From contig NZ_JAGHRA010000010.1 in assembly GCF_017744015.1 (NCBI RefSeq), positions 62,001-126,000 of the forward strand: DNA of 64,000 bases, in the 5' to 3' direction. This document shows, piece after piece, positions 9,533 to 17,661 of this stretch (within the stretch, counting starts at the first letter, position 1; every line of letters begins with the position of its first letter). The position numbers were made by a program, and so were the translations under genes. The notes below the pieces were generated by a model. The model was not told the origin of the DNA. It saw nothing but the letters and a program-made list of their open reading frames with translations, and did not search any database. Origin of the DNA: Paracoccus sp. R12_2 (GTDB lineage: Bacteria; Pseudomonadota; Alphaproteobacteria; Rhodobacterales; Rhodobacteraceae).

Positions 9533-10264
9533 ATGCGTCAAGCCACCAACTTTCGTTCCAACCTAAGTCTGCGACGAACCTTAATCGAACTTAACACTCA
9601 AGTGGACCATCTAAAGGATTGGATCGCTTTAAACGGCTCCTCCGATTCATTCTCAAGTCTGAGTAAGTCTTTTGAAGATCGCGATCATCTGCCACAGGTC
9701 GTTTTCGATATTCTTGTACTGGAAGATCGGCGTTTTTTCAAACATCGGGGGGCGGAGTTTAGATCAATCCCCCGCGGACTAAAGAGGCGAGTTCGGACCG
9801 GGAAGATTGGCGGGACTAGTACTATCGATCAACTACTAGTAAGGACCTGTATTCAAAGAAGCGAAAGAACGTTCGCAAGGAAGGCTCGTGAAACGCTGCT
9901 CGCTCTTCTGATTAATTTACACTGTGGAAAAGACGAGATTGCACTCTCGTTTGTTAATTCGGCCTATTTCGGGTCCCGAATGTATGGCGCTGACTCTGCC
10001 TCTATTCTGCTATTCGGATTACAGGCAATTCAATTGCGGGGCGACTATAGCGCATTTGTTGCAAGCTTGCTCCCATATCCCGTGCCGGTTAACGTTTCAA
10101 AGTTTGTTAGGACGGTGCATAGTTTTTCTCATCCATTCGACCTTCTTCGCGCATTCGAGGTCAGCAACCCTTGGTGGGTTGGCCGGGTTAGAGCGAGAAT
10201 GGAGTATCTCAAGGACCTCCGGCCTAAATATTCAGCAGCCTCTTTATTAGCCGCCAGTCGCTGA
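9533..10264 (+). CDS. orphan GT51 (penicillin-binding-protein type) transglycosylase-domain protein
   Basis: A 243-residue protein carrying the signature blocks of the GT51 peptidoglycan glycosyltransferase fold: LEDRRFFKHRG at 63-73 (catalytic Glu64), GGTSTIDQLLVRT at 93-105, RKARETLLALLIN at 116-128 (second Glu120) and KDEIALSFVNSAYFG at 133-147. Unlike MtgA or class A PBPs it shows no N-terminal membrane anchor, no signal peptide and no transpeptidase domain. The invariant HxGxD has Glu (HRGAEF), and the usual STITQQL is STIDQLL. ATG at 9533 follows CGGAGCG. Base composition and codon use (many A/T-ending codons, AGA, TTA) differ sharply from neighbours, indicating recent acquisition. Substrate and role are unknown. 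Confidence 0.72.
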   Translation: MRQATNFRSNLSLRRTLIELNTQVDHLKDWIALNGSSDSFSSLSKSFEDRDHLPQVVFDILVLEDRRFFKHRGAEFRSIPRGLKRRVRTGKIGGTSTIDQLLVRTCIQRSERTFARKARETLLALLINLHCGKDEIALSFVNSAYFGSRMYGADSASILLFGLQAIQLRGDYSAFVASLLPYPVPVNVSKFVRTVHSFSHPFDLLRAFEVSNPWWVGRVRARMEYLKDLRPKYSAASLLAASR

Positions 10265-10814
10265 TATATTCGTTCTTCGGATCCTTCCAGTCGTAAATCT
10301 TTTGGAGAGATCCTATTTTTTCTTCTGAGATCAGCCCCGATAGTTTCTTGCAATACTGAAAAACTTTTGTAGAAATGATAGAAAGCTCACCATCGAGCGA
10401 GGCGATCTGCATTTCTAAAGGAGCGTCCTGTTTAAGGAGTTTTACTACGAGATTTCCGTGCTCTACAATTTTGTTGTTGAGCTTGTTTTCGAAATAGAGA
10501 ACTTCGGAATATGACGTGTAGTAGAAGAGTCGGTATCTTATCTCGTTGTAGCTTTCCGAGTATAGCTTCACGGCGGCGCGATATTCGTCTATGATTCTAT
10601 CTTTATTAACATCAGATAAATTCAGCAGCAGGAACCTCTGTGCGACGATTCTCTTGTCAAAGGCTGTCGCAATGTCGCTAACTAGCGCCGTTGCCTCCTT
10701 AGTTTCTCGAACTCGAATTTCTTCCCTAGTTGCGCGTAGCCAGTGCATCCTTTGGAAGCGCGCGGTTACAAAAATGCCGACGAAAGCAAGGAGTGCCGCT
10801 AAGGGTATGTTCAT
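10224..10814 (-). CDS. unknown membrane-anchored coiled-coil-like protein
   Basis: A 196-residue protein of no family I recognise. Residues 3-20 (IPLAALLAFVGIFVTARF) form a single N-terminal transmembrane helix, followed by a positively charged patch and about 170 residues of charged, helix-prone cytoplasmic sequence with heptad character (IRVRETKEATALVSDIATAF, then YFENKLNNKIVEHGNLVVKL). AAGAGG lies 8 bases before the ATG at 10814. Its 3' end overlaps the convergent GT51-domain gene by 41 bases. Composition is AT-rich like that gene, so the two probably arrived together. A small membrane effector or regulator is conceivable; nothing shows it directly. Confidence 0.6.
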   Translation of the reverse strand: MNIPLAALLAFVGIFVTARFQRMHWLRATREEIRVRETKEATALVSDIATAFDKRIVAQRFLLLNLSDVNKDRIIDEYRAAVKLYSESYNEIRYRLFYYTSYSEVLYFENKLNNKIVEHGNLVVKLLKQDAPLEMQIASLDGELSIISTKVFQYCKKLSGLISEEKIGSLQKIYDWKDPKNEYISDWRLIKRLLNI

Positions 10815-10870
10815 GGCGCTTGCCTCTTAGGTCAACCTTTGCAAGCTTATGATCGCACGATTAATGGTGC

Positions 10871-10886
10871 TTGGCCAGGGGGCCAA
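10871..10886. repeat. inverted repeat upstream of the membrane-protein gene
   Basis: TTGGCC-AGGG-GGCCAA forms a 6-bp stem with a 4-base loop, 57 bases upstream of the ATG at 10814 and close to the right compositional border of the AT-rich insert. It could be an operator or a border element. Confidence 0.35.
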
Positions 10887-10967
10887 AGACTGGCCCGGGT
10901 AGCGCCAGCTCTGGCTGAGGAAATCCATCCGTCCGTCCGCGTGCAGTCACGACCCTGACAGCTTAGC

Positions 10968-10978
10968 GCAGGCTGAGG
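10968..10978. repeat. right copy of the short imperfect direct repeat
   Basis: GCAGGCTGAGG differs at one base from GCAGGCTTAGG at 9438-9448. Both copies also follow a GCTT within a few bases upstream. It lies where GC-rich composition resumes. Confidence 0.3.
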
Positions 10979-11023
10979 GGGCGTCAAACATTGATGCGCG
11001 CCGCGGCTGTCGCGTCTGGCCCC

Positions 11024-11551
11024 TCACACCTCCCCGATCCCGTTCCGCTTCTTCATCTCCTCCATCAGCGCCTGCCGCGCCACGGGGGACATCGTGGTGA
11101 CGCGCTGGGGCATCGGCACGCCGCCCTTGTCGCGCCAGCCCTCGGGGTTTTCGGGGCCCAGCATGTCGTCGCGCTTGCGCTGATACTCTCCGAACTCGGG
11201 GCGCGGGCCATCCAGCATCTGATCCTCGCGCCGGGCCAGGTAATCCATCGTCTCGCCGCCATGGATCAGCCCGGCCAGGCGCGCATGCATCCAGACCGAC
11301 ATCAGCCGGTTGACGCGCACCTGCCAGTCCGGCCCCATGCTGCGAAAGAATTTCACGATGTCCTCGTCCAGCCGCAGGGTGACGCGGGTCCTGGGTCGGG
11401 CGGGTTTCTCGCGGGCGATCTGGTGCCATTCCTCGGGGATCCGCATCCGGTCCAGGATGGTGCTGTGCAGGTCCCATTCCAGTTGCCGCATCGCGTCGGC
11501 CATGTAGTGGTAATTGACCCGCCGCGTCTCTTCCGCCTTGCCGATGCCCAT
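11024..11551 (-). CDS. BrnA-like ribbon-helix-helix protein
   Basis: A 175-residue protein whose middle (about residues 55-92: RVTLRLDEDIVKFFRSMGPD, then RVNRLMSVWMHARLAGLI) matches the ribbon-helix-helix DNA-binding domain of BrnA-type antitoxins. It is longer than classic BrnA, with about 50 residues before and 80 after the domain. No BrnT toxin gene lies adjacent: upstream is divergent serB and downstream the AT-rich insert. It may be a free-standing regulator; activity as an antitoxin is not supported by context. Confidence 0.65.
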   Translation of the reverse strand: MGIGKAEETRRVNYHYMADAMRQLEWDLHSTILDRMRIPEEWHQIAREKPARPRTRVTLRLDEDIVKFFRSMGPDWQVRVNRLMSVWMHARLAGLIHGGETMDYLARREDQMLDGPRPEFGEYQRKRDDMLGPENPEGWRDKGGVPMPQRVTTMSPVARQALMEEMKKRNGIGEV

Positions 11552-11615
11552 CGCCGTGCCGCCCCGTTGCTTGCCAGTGTCTGCCCGTGACGACGGTGGC
11601 GCGGGGTGGTTAACG

Positions 11616-11631
11616 CGGCCTTAACAGGCCG
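11616..11631. promoter_or_regulatory. inverted repeat in the brnA-like/serB divergent region
   Basis: CGGCCT-TAAC-AGGCCG, a 6-bp stem with a 4-base spacer, lies in the 191-base gap between the divergent starts. Given the RHH gene on one side it is a plausible autoregulatory operator; this is inference. Confidence 0.3.
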
Positions 11632-11742
11632 TGCGTTGTCGGTGTACGCGCTGTGCACGCCCGGTGCTGCGCGGGTGCACGGCTTGTGCGGCGGCGATCT
11701 TCGGCCTAGACGGCGTGCCGAGGATGCCCAAGGAAGACCGCC

Positions 11743-12621
11743 ATGCACACCGTCTCGCTGATCGCCGCGCCCACCGTCGCCAATCTGGAAAGCGCGCTGC
11801 TTGACGGGCTGGCAAAGTCCTGGGATGGCGGCAGCCCGCGCTGGCTGAACCCTGGAATCGCTGGGGAATTCGACATTCCGGCGCTGCCCGACGACGCCGA
11901 ACAGGTCTGGTCGGACCTGCAGACGATCGGCATAGACCTGGCCATTCAGCCCACCGCCGCGCGGCATAAATCGATCCTGCTGGCCGACATGGATTCAACC
12001 ATGATCGATCAGGAATGCATCGACGAAATCGCCGCCTTCGCCGGCGCCGGCCCCCGCGTCGCCGCCATCACCGCCCGCGCCATGAATGGCGAACTGAACT
12101 TTCACGAGGCGCTGGTCGAACGCGTCAACCTGTTGGCGGGATTGCAGGAATCGGTGATCGACGAAGTCCTGGCGACGCGCATCACGCTGGCGTCGGGCGG
12201 TCGCGAACTGGTCGCCACGATGCGCGCGAACGGCGGATATGCGGCGCTGGTCTCGGGCGGGTTCACCTCATTCACGGGCCCGGTCGCCGCCCGGCTCGGG
12301 TTTGATGAGCATCGTGCCAATACACTGCTGGCCGAAAGCGGGGTGCTGACCGGCCATGTCGCCCTGCCTGTGCTGGGCCGCGAGGCAAAGATCGAGGCTT
12401 TGCGCGACGTGGCCGTCGCGCGCGGTCTGACCCCCGACGACGTGCTTGCGGTCGGCGACGGCGCCAACGATCTGGGCATGCTGCAACTGGCCGGCACCGG
12501 CGTCGCCCTGCACGCAAAGCCCGCCGTCGCCGCGCAGGCGAAGCTGCGTATCAACCACGGCGATCTGACCGCGCTGCTGTATCTTCAGGGATACCGCGCG
12601 ACCGAGTTCGTCACGGACTGA
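11743..12621 (+). CDS. serB: phosphoserine phosphatase SerB
   Basis: A 292-residue HAD-superfamily phosphatase for the last step of serine biosynthesis. Motif I is LLADMDSTMID with the nucleophile Asp82 and Asp84, motif II LVSGGFTSF, and motif III/IV the VGDGANDLGML block. An N-terminal ACT-like region of about 75 residues precedes the HAD core, as in proteobacterial SerB. AAGGAAG precedes the ATG. Its 3' end overlaps the convergent nitronate monooxygenase-like gene by 11 bases. Confidence 0.96.
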   Translation: MHTVSLIAAPTVANLESALLDGLAKSWDGGSPRWLNPGIAGEFDIPALPDDAEQVWSDLQTIGIDLAIQPTAARHKSILLADMDSTMIDQECIDEIAAFAGAGPRVAAITARAMNGELNFHEALVERVNLLAGLQESVIDEVLATRITLASGGRELVATMRANGGYAALVSGGFTSFTGPVAARLGFDEHRANTLLAESGVLTGHVALPVLGREAKIEALRDVAVARGLTPDDVLAVGDGANDLGMLQLAGTGVALHAKPAVAAQAKLRINHGDLTALLYLQGYRATEFVTD

Positions 12622-13618
12622 TCGCGGCGATTGTCTCGGCCGCAGGCCTTGCGACCGCAGCCGCCGCCCCGGTGCCGGCCCAGAACGCGCCAAACCGGGT
12701 TTCTCCGGTTGCCAGGGCCGCGGCGTTCAACGCTTTTCCTGCATCGTAAGTCACGGGATAGGCAGGGGCTTCAGCGTCATCTATCGCGGTGAAAAGATTT
12801 TCCAGTCCGCGTGCCGGCCGGCCCGATATCGCCCGGGTCATGCGGGTGCGGCCAGTACCCATCGCCTCTCGGTGGGGCGCTGAGGTCGCGGCTTCGGGGG
12901 CAAGCAGGAATGCCGTCCCGCATTGCACGGCCACAGCCCCGTCGGCGATGGCGGCACGTGCGTCCTGTCGCGTCATGATCGCCCCGGCAGCGACGACCGG
13001 CAGTCCCAGTCCGGCAATCTGGCGCAGCAGCGGCCGTGTCTGCAAGCCGGGATCCTCGGCATCGGGATCGAACATGCCGCGATGGCCGCCGGCCTGCCAG
13101 CCCTGCGCCACGATCACGTCCAGACCTGCGGCCACGATCAGGCGCGCTTCGGCCAGATTCGTGGCGGTGGCCATCAGAGCCGCGCCTGTCTGACGCAGGG
13201 CGGCAATCTGGTCCGCAGTGGGCAGGCCGAAATGAAAGCTGATCGCGGCGGGCCTGACCTCTTGCAGCAGCCGCATCATCGGGTCGTTGACCCGAAAGCT
13301 TTGATAGATTTCGGACAGGGATTGCGGAGGCTGGGCTTTGAACCGCGCAAATTCGGGCCGCAGTCGGTCCAGCCAGGCTGCTTCGCGCGCCGCGTTCCGG
13401 ACCGCCGGGGCGTGGCAGAAAAGGTTCACCGCAAAGGGACGCGCGGTCAGCGCGCGTGTCTGTGCGATGGCGCTTCTTGCCCCGGCCACATCCAGTGCCC
13501 CAAGCGCGACCGAACCCAGCCCACCGGCATTGCATGCGGCCGCTGCCAGCGCCGGCGTTGATACGCCCGCCATCGGGGCCTGAACGATCGGATGCCGCAG
13601 ATCCAGCTGTTCCAGCAT
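12611..13618 (-). CDS. nitronate monooxygenase (2-nitropropane dioxygenase-like) family protein
   Basis: A 335-residue FMN-dependent TIM-barrel enzyme. The start HPIVQAPMAGVSTPALAAA, the IVAQGWQAGGHRG loop and VVAAGAIMTRQDARAAIADG followed by GAVAVQCGTAFLL are characteristic of the class I NMO family, which oxidises alkyl nitronates such as propionate-3-nitronate. The ATG at 13618 is preceded by GAGGGG. The family also contains enoyl reductases, so the true substrate is not certain. Divergent from the TSUP transporter. Confidence 0.85.
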   Translation of the reverse strand: MLEQLDLRHPIVQAPMAGVSTPALAAAACNAGGLGSVALGALDVAGARSAIAQTRALTARPFAVNLFCHAPAVRNAAREAAWLDRLRPEFARFKAQPPQSLSEIYQSFRVNDPMMRLLQEVRPAAISFHFGLPTADQIAALRQTGAALMATATNLAEARLIVAAGLDVIVAQGWQAGGHRGMFDPDAEDPGLQTRPLLRQIAGLGLPVVAAGAIMTRQDARAAIADGAVAVQCGTAFLLAPEAATSAPHREAMGTGRTRMTRAISGRPARGLENLFTAIDDAEAPAYPVTYDAGKALNAAALATGETRFGAFWAGTGAAAAVARPAAETIAAISP

Positions 13619-13726
13619 GACGTGATCCCCTCGTTTTCCCTGCCAAGCTATCTCACGCCGGGAACGGCGAAGGAACCCCGTTGCCCAGGGCTTTACAATC
13701 CGGTGTCCGCAGCGCAATGGCCGATC

Positions 13727-14485
13727 ATGCTGGATCTAAGCCTGAATCTTGTCTTGGTGCTGATCGCCGCGGGTTTTGCGGCGGGGTTCGTGGATGCCAT
13801 TGCCGGCGGTGGTGGCCTGATTACCGTTCCGGCGCTGATGCTGGCGGGGGTGCCGCCGGCGCAGGCGTTGGCCACCAACAAGGTGCAGGGCGTGTTCGGG
13901 GCGGCGACAGCGGCGATCAGCTATGCCGCGCGCGGCCTTGTGGATCTGCGTCAGCAATGGCACCTTGCGCTGCTGGCCGGGGCCGGAGGCATTCTGGGCG
14001 CCGCGCTTGTGACCCGTCTGCCGACCGAGGGTTTGCGGCTGGCCTTGCCGGTAGTTCTGATCGGAATCGCGGTCTTCTTCGCGGTGAAGCCGGGCCTGGA
14101 TGATCTGGACCGGTTGCGCCGGATGTCGCCCGCACTGTTGGGCGCGCTGGTCGTGCCGCTGATCGGTTTCTATGACGGCTTGATCGGACCCGGCGCCGGG
14201 TCTTTCTACATGATCGCGTTCGTGTCGCTGGCTGGATACGGCGTCTTGAAAGCCACTGCGCATACCAAGCTTCTGAACCTGTTTTCCAATCTGGGTGGAT
14301 TGCTGACCTTTGCCTTGGTCGGATCGCCGCTTTGGGGGCTGGGGTTGATGATGGGGCTGGCCCAGGTTGCCGGGGCGGCTTTGGGCGCCCGGCTGGCGGC
14401 GCGGATCGGATCGCGCCTGATCAAGCCGCTGCTTGTGCTGACCTCGACCGTGCTGGCGCTGCGACTGATCTGGGAGATGATCTGA
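13727..14485 (+). CDS. TSUP (TauE/SafE) family permease
   Basis: A 252-residue membrane protein with about eight hydrophobic segments. The N-terminal repeat contains GFVDAIAGGGGLITVPALML, and the second half the matching GFYDGLIGPGAGSFYMIAF, the two TauE/SafE half-motifs. These proteins export sulfite, sulfoacetate or other sulfur/organic anions; the substrate here cannot be read. I chose ATG 13727, immediately before the first transmembrane helix; the longer upstream frame overlaps the divergent gene and lacks membrane-protein character. Confidence 0.88.
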   Translation: MLDLSLNLVLVLIAAGFAAGFVDAIAGGGGLITVPALMLAGVPPAQALATNKVQGVFGAATAAISYAARGLVDLRQQWHLALLAGAGGILGAALVTRLPTEGLRLALPVVLIGIAVFFAVKPGLDDLDRLRRMSPALLGALVVPLIGFYDGLIGPGAGSFYMIAFVSLAGYGVLKATAHTKLLNLFSNLGGLLTFALVGSPLWGLGLMMGLAQVAGAALGARLAARIGSRLIKPLLVLTSTVLALRLIWEMI

Positions 14486-14494
14486 CGGCCGTCC

Positions 14495-14514
14495 GCGGGC
14501 GGGCCGGCGCCCGC
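14495..14514. terminator. GC-rich hairpin downstream of the TSUP gene
   Basis: GCGGGCG at 14495-14501 pairs with CGCCCGC at 14508-14514 around a 6-base loop, 10 bases after the TSUP stop and before the convergent asparaginase stop. There is no clear T-run. Confidence 0.4.
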
Positions 14515-14614
14515 TCTGCCAAGGGACGCCGACCGATCTTCGCCCGGAGGGAGGCGGTGGGGGAACCGCCCTCATCGGCATTCAAGCAGAAAACTGCGTC
14601 GGATTCGTGACGAT

Positions 14615-15601
14615 TCAGGCCGGAAATCCCGGCGCGGTTCGCATTTCTCCGGTCACCATGCCGCGCCAGTTGCGGATCGGGCCGGTCAGAAAAGTCTGGA
14701 CTGCGGGCTGGGCGCGATCCAGCACGCCCAGATGGACGAGGATGGCGGTGATCGCGGCTTCTGCCGCACGGGTGCCGCCATCGGCAATCTTCAGCGCGAC
14801 GCCCAGACCCTGTTCCGGCAGGATGGCGACGAAGACGGCTTCTGCCCCGGTCTTTGCCGCGACATGCCCGCCCATTGCCCGCATCAGCAATGTGCAGGCC
14901 CTGCCTTCCCCCGCGACCAATTCGGGATGGGCCCGCATGGCGTCAACCAGCCGCTTCATGGCCCGGCCGCGACGATCCGATCCGGGATTGGCGAATGCCG
15001 CCATCGCGCGTCCAAGCCCCTCGAGCGAGCATGACCAGTTCGGCGCCGAACAGCCGTCGATCCCATAGCCGGGGCTGATCTCGTCGGTGACTTCCTCGAA
15101 GGCGGTCTTCACCGCCTGCTGGACCGGATGATCGGCATCGACATAGTCGGGGCCACCGCGCAGATGCTGGTTCAGCGTCAGGAACCCCGCATGCTTGCCC
15201 GAGCAGTTGTTGTGCAGCTGGCAGGGGCTTTCATCCGAACATGTCAGGCGGCGGTTCTCGTCGCGGTCGCGGGGCATGTGGCTGCCGCAGCGCAGATCCG
15301 CCTCGGACAGGCCAAGGGTGTTCAGCCAATCGCCGACCGCGCTGACATGCATCCGCGCGCCGCTGTGGCTGGCGCAGGCCAGGGCCAGTTGTCGTTCGGT
15401 CAGGCCTGCGGCGTCGGCCGCACCGCTTTCGACCAAAGGCAGCGCCTGCACCATCTTGCACGATGATCGCGGAAATATGATCCGCGATGGTTCGCCCCAG
15501 GCCTCGACCACGCCCCTGCGGTCGCAGACCACCGCGTGCCCGCGATGCAGGCTTTCGCGCTGGCCTCCGCGCCATAATTCGATCAATTTGGCTGAACGCA
15601 T
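14615..15601 (-). CDS. class 3 (rhizobial-type) L-asparaginase
   Basis: A 328-residue asparaginase of the Rhizobium etli AnsA-like class, which hydrolyses L-asparagine to aspartate and ammonia and is unrelated to E. coli AnsB. Key residues are visible: FPRSSCKMVQ with Ser46/47 and Lys49, the NNCSGKHAGF block with Cys133 and Lys136, and GIDGCSAP with Cys184, the Cys/Lys set that binds zinc in this class. The ATG at 15601 has GGGGAG upstream. Convergent with the TSUP gene, divergent from the IalB-family gene. Confidence 0.9.
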   Translation of the reverse strand: MRSAKLIELWRGGQRESLHRGHAVVCDRRGVVEAWGEPSRIIFPRSSCKMVQALPLVESGAADAAGLTERQLALACASHSGARMHVSAVGDWLNTLGLSEADLRCGSHMPRDRDENRRLTCSDESPCQLHNNCSGKHAGFLTLNQHLRGGPDYVDADHPVQQAVKTAFEEVTDEISPGYGIDGCSAPNWSCSLEGLGRAMAAFANPGSDRRGRAMKRLVDAMRAHPELVAGEGRACTLLMRAMGGHVAAKTGAEAVFVAILPEQGLGVALKIADGGTRAAEAAITAILVHLGVLDRAQPAVQTFLTGPIRNWRGMVTGEMRTAPGFPA

Positions 15602-15755
15602 CGCAATCTCCCCCTGACAATTGCGCGATTTCATGCCTTGCGCTCTTTTTCGCGCAATGATTTTGGCTATCCTGATTGCAGAAGGTTGAAAAGACCACAG
15701 CAATCGGCAAGAACGCCGGGCAAAGCGGCGAAGCGAAACGGCAGGAGGCCAGAGC

Positions 15756-16277
15756 ATGAAGAATACCACGCTGCGCGGCATGGCAGCCATTGCGGTCCTG
15801 ATGGCGGGGCTGGGTTCGGCGGTCGCACAGGAATCGACGAATGTGGTGGCGACCGAGGATGACTGGACCGTCTTCGCGGCCGACGATCCGCGGGAATGCT
15901 GGGCGGTTTCACCCCCGAAATCCACGCTGAACACCAAGGACGGCGAAGAGGTCGAGGTGACGCGGGGCGACATCCGCCTGTATGTCGCCTATCGTCCAGG
16001 CAACAACGGCGAGGTCTCGTTCACCGGCGGCTATCCGTTCGCCCCCGGCTCGACGGTCGAGGTCGATATCGGCGGACAGAAGTTCAACCTGTTCACCGAA
16101 GGCGAGAATGCCTGGACCGGCAGCCCGTCCGAGGATCAGAAGCTGATCGGCGCCTTGCGCGCAGGGTCGTCCGTCGTGGTCACCGGCCGTTCTTCCCGTG
16201 GCACGACGACCAAGGACACGTTCAGCCTGATCGGCATTACCGCCGCGACCAACAGCGCAAAATCGCGCTGCGAGTGA
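15756..16277 (+). CDS. invasion-associated locus B (IalB) family periplasmic protein
   Basis: A 173-residue secreted protein. A signal peptide with a probable SAVA-Q cleavage near residue 24 is followed by the IalB-like beta domain: DDWTVFAADDPRECWAVSPP, the strand IRLYVAYRPGNNGEVSFTGG, and the two-Cys pattern (Cys ~48 and the final Cys). IalB was named for Bartonella erythrocyte invasion, but the family is common in free-living alphaproteobacteria, where its role is not known. GGCAGGAGG lies upstream of the ATG. Confidence 0.85.
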   Translation: MKNTTLRGMAAIAVLMAGLGSAVAQESTNVVATEDDWTVFAADDPRECWAVSPPKSTLNTKDGEEVEVTRGDIRLYVAYRPGNNGEVSFTGGYPFAPGSTVEVDIGGQKFNLFTEGENAWTGSPSEDQKLIGALRAGSSVVVTGRSSRGTTTKDTFSLIGITAATNSAKSRCE

Positions 16278-16403
16278 TCCCTTCGCGGTCGGGCCTTCCA
16301 GCCCTGCCGTGACAAGGATGGCGGACTGCAAGGCAGAGGCCGGTTGAATTGCCGGCCCATTTCGCTTATCTGCGGATCTTTCACGCGCAACTCTGGTAAA
16401 TCC

Positions 16404-17576
16404 ATGTCCGCTCCGATCACGCAGGATGTCCTGACCATTCCCCGCAAGCTGCCGGAAGGCGGTCGGGTGAACATTGTCGGGTTTACCCGCGAACAGCTTC
16501 ACGACGCGCTGATTGCCGCGGGCACGCCCGAGCGGCAGGCGAAGATGCGTGTCGGGCAGGTCTGGCAATGGGTCTATCACTGGGGCGTGCGCGATTTCGC
16601 GGCGATGACCAATCTGGCCAAGGATTATCGCGCGCTGCTGGCCGACCGGTTCGAGATTTCGCTGCCCGAGGTGGTGACGCGTCAGGTCAGCGCTGATGGC
16701 ACGCGCAAGTATCTGCTGCGGATTGCCGGCGGGCACGAGGTCGAGGCGGTCTATATCCCCGAGGAAGGGCGCGGAACATTGTGCGTCAGCAGCCAGGTGG
16801 GCTGCACGCTGACCTGTTCCTTCTGCCACACCGGCACGCAAAAGCTGGTCCGCAACCTGACACCGGGCGAGATCGTCGGTCAGTTGATGATCGCCCGCGA
16901 CGATCTGGACGAATGGCCCACGCAGGGCGCACCGAAGAACGAGACACGTCTGATCAGCAACATGGTGCTGATGGGCATGGGCGAGCCGCTTTATAATTTC
17001 GAGGGCGTGCGTGATGCGATGAAAGTGGTGATGGACGGCGAGGGGCTGTCCCTGTCACGCCGCCGCATCACCCTGTCGACCAGCGGTGTCGTGCCCGAAA
17101 TCGCGCGCACCGCCGAGGAAATCGGCTGCCTTCTGGCGGTCAGCTTTCATGCGACCACCGACGAGGTGCGTGACAGGCTGGTGCCGATCAACAAGCGCTG
17201 GAACATTCAGACCCTGCTGGATGCGCTGCGCGAGTATCCCCGGCTTTCCAATTCCGAACGGATCACCTTCGAATATGTGATGCTGGACGGGGTTAACGAC
17301 AGCGATGAAGACGCGCGCAGGCTGGTCAGGCTGATCCAGGGCATTCCGGCCAAGATCAACCTGATCCCGTTCAACGAATGGCCCGGTGCGCCCTATCAGC
17401 GATCAAGCTGGGAACGCATCGAATCTTTTGCGGATATCGTCCACAAGGCAGGCTATGCCAGCCCGATCCGCACCCCGCGCGGCGAGGATATCATGGCGGC
17501 GTGCGGTCAGTTGAAATCCGCCACCGAACGCGGCCGCAAGAGCCGTGCCCAGATCGCGGCCGAGGCGGCGGGATAA
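16404..17576 (+). CDS. rlmN: dual-specificity 23S rRNA/tRNA adenine-C2 methyltransferase RlmN
   Basis: A 390-residue radical SAM enzyme that methylates C2 of A2503 in 23S rRNA and A37 in some tRNAs. The CxxxCxxC cluster site is [12 protein letters not shown] (Cys134, Cys138, Cys141). The conserved second-site cysteine sits in the C-terminal [23 protein letters not shown] and [10 protein letters not shown] are further RlmN blocks. The chosen ATG at 16404 gives the usual length; an upstream in-frame ATG would add 20 unconserved residues. Confidence 0.96.
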   Translation: MSAPITQDVLTIPRKLPEGGRVNIVGFTREQLHDALIAAGTPERQAKMRVGQVWQWVYHWGVRDFAAMTNLAKDYRALLADRFEISLPEVVTRQVSADGTRKYLLRIAGGHEVEAVYIPEEGRGTLCVSSQVGCTLTCSFCHTGTQKLVRNLTPGEIVGQLMIARDDLDEWPTQGAPKNETRLISNMVLMGMGEPLYNFEGVRDAMKVVMDGEGLSLSRRRITLSTSGVVPEIARTAEEIGCLLAVSFHATTDEVRDRLVPINKRWNIQTLLDALREYPRLSNSERITFEYVMLDGVNDSDEDARRLVRLIQGIPAKINLIPFNEWPGAPYQRSSWERIESFADIVHKAGYASPIRTPRGEDIMAACGQLKSATERGRKSRAQIAAEAAG

Positions 17577-17661
17577 TCGCGCGGCCGGGGCGGTCTTGGC
17601 GAATCTCCGGCGTCTTGTCTGTGGAAAACCGGCAGATACACCTCCTTACCGGAAACGCGTC

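Noticed and set aside
9448-10860. Prophage or integrative element explanation for the AT-rich insert
   Set aside because: No integrase, transposase, recombinase or tRNA target is visible in or beside it; only the composition and weak repeats suggest mobility.
11024-11551. BrnT/BrnA toxin-antitoxin system
   Set aside because: Only the BrnA-like half is present; neither flank encodes a BrnT-like RNase.
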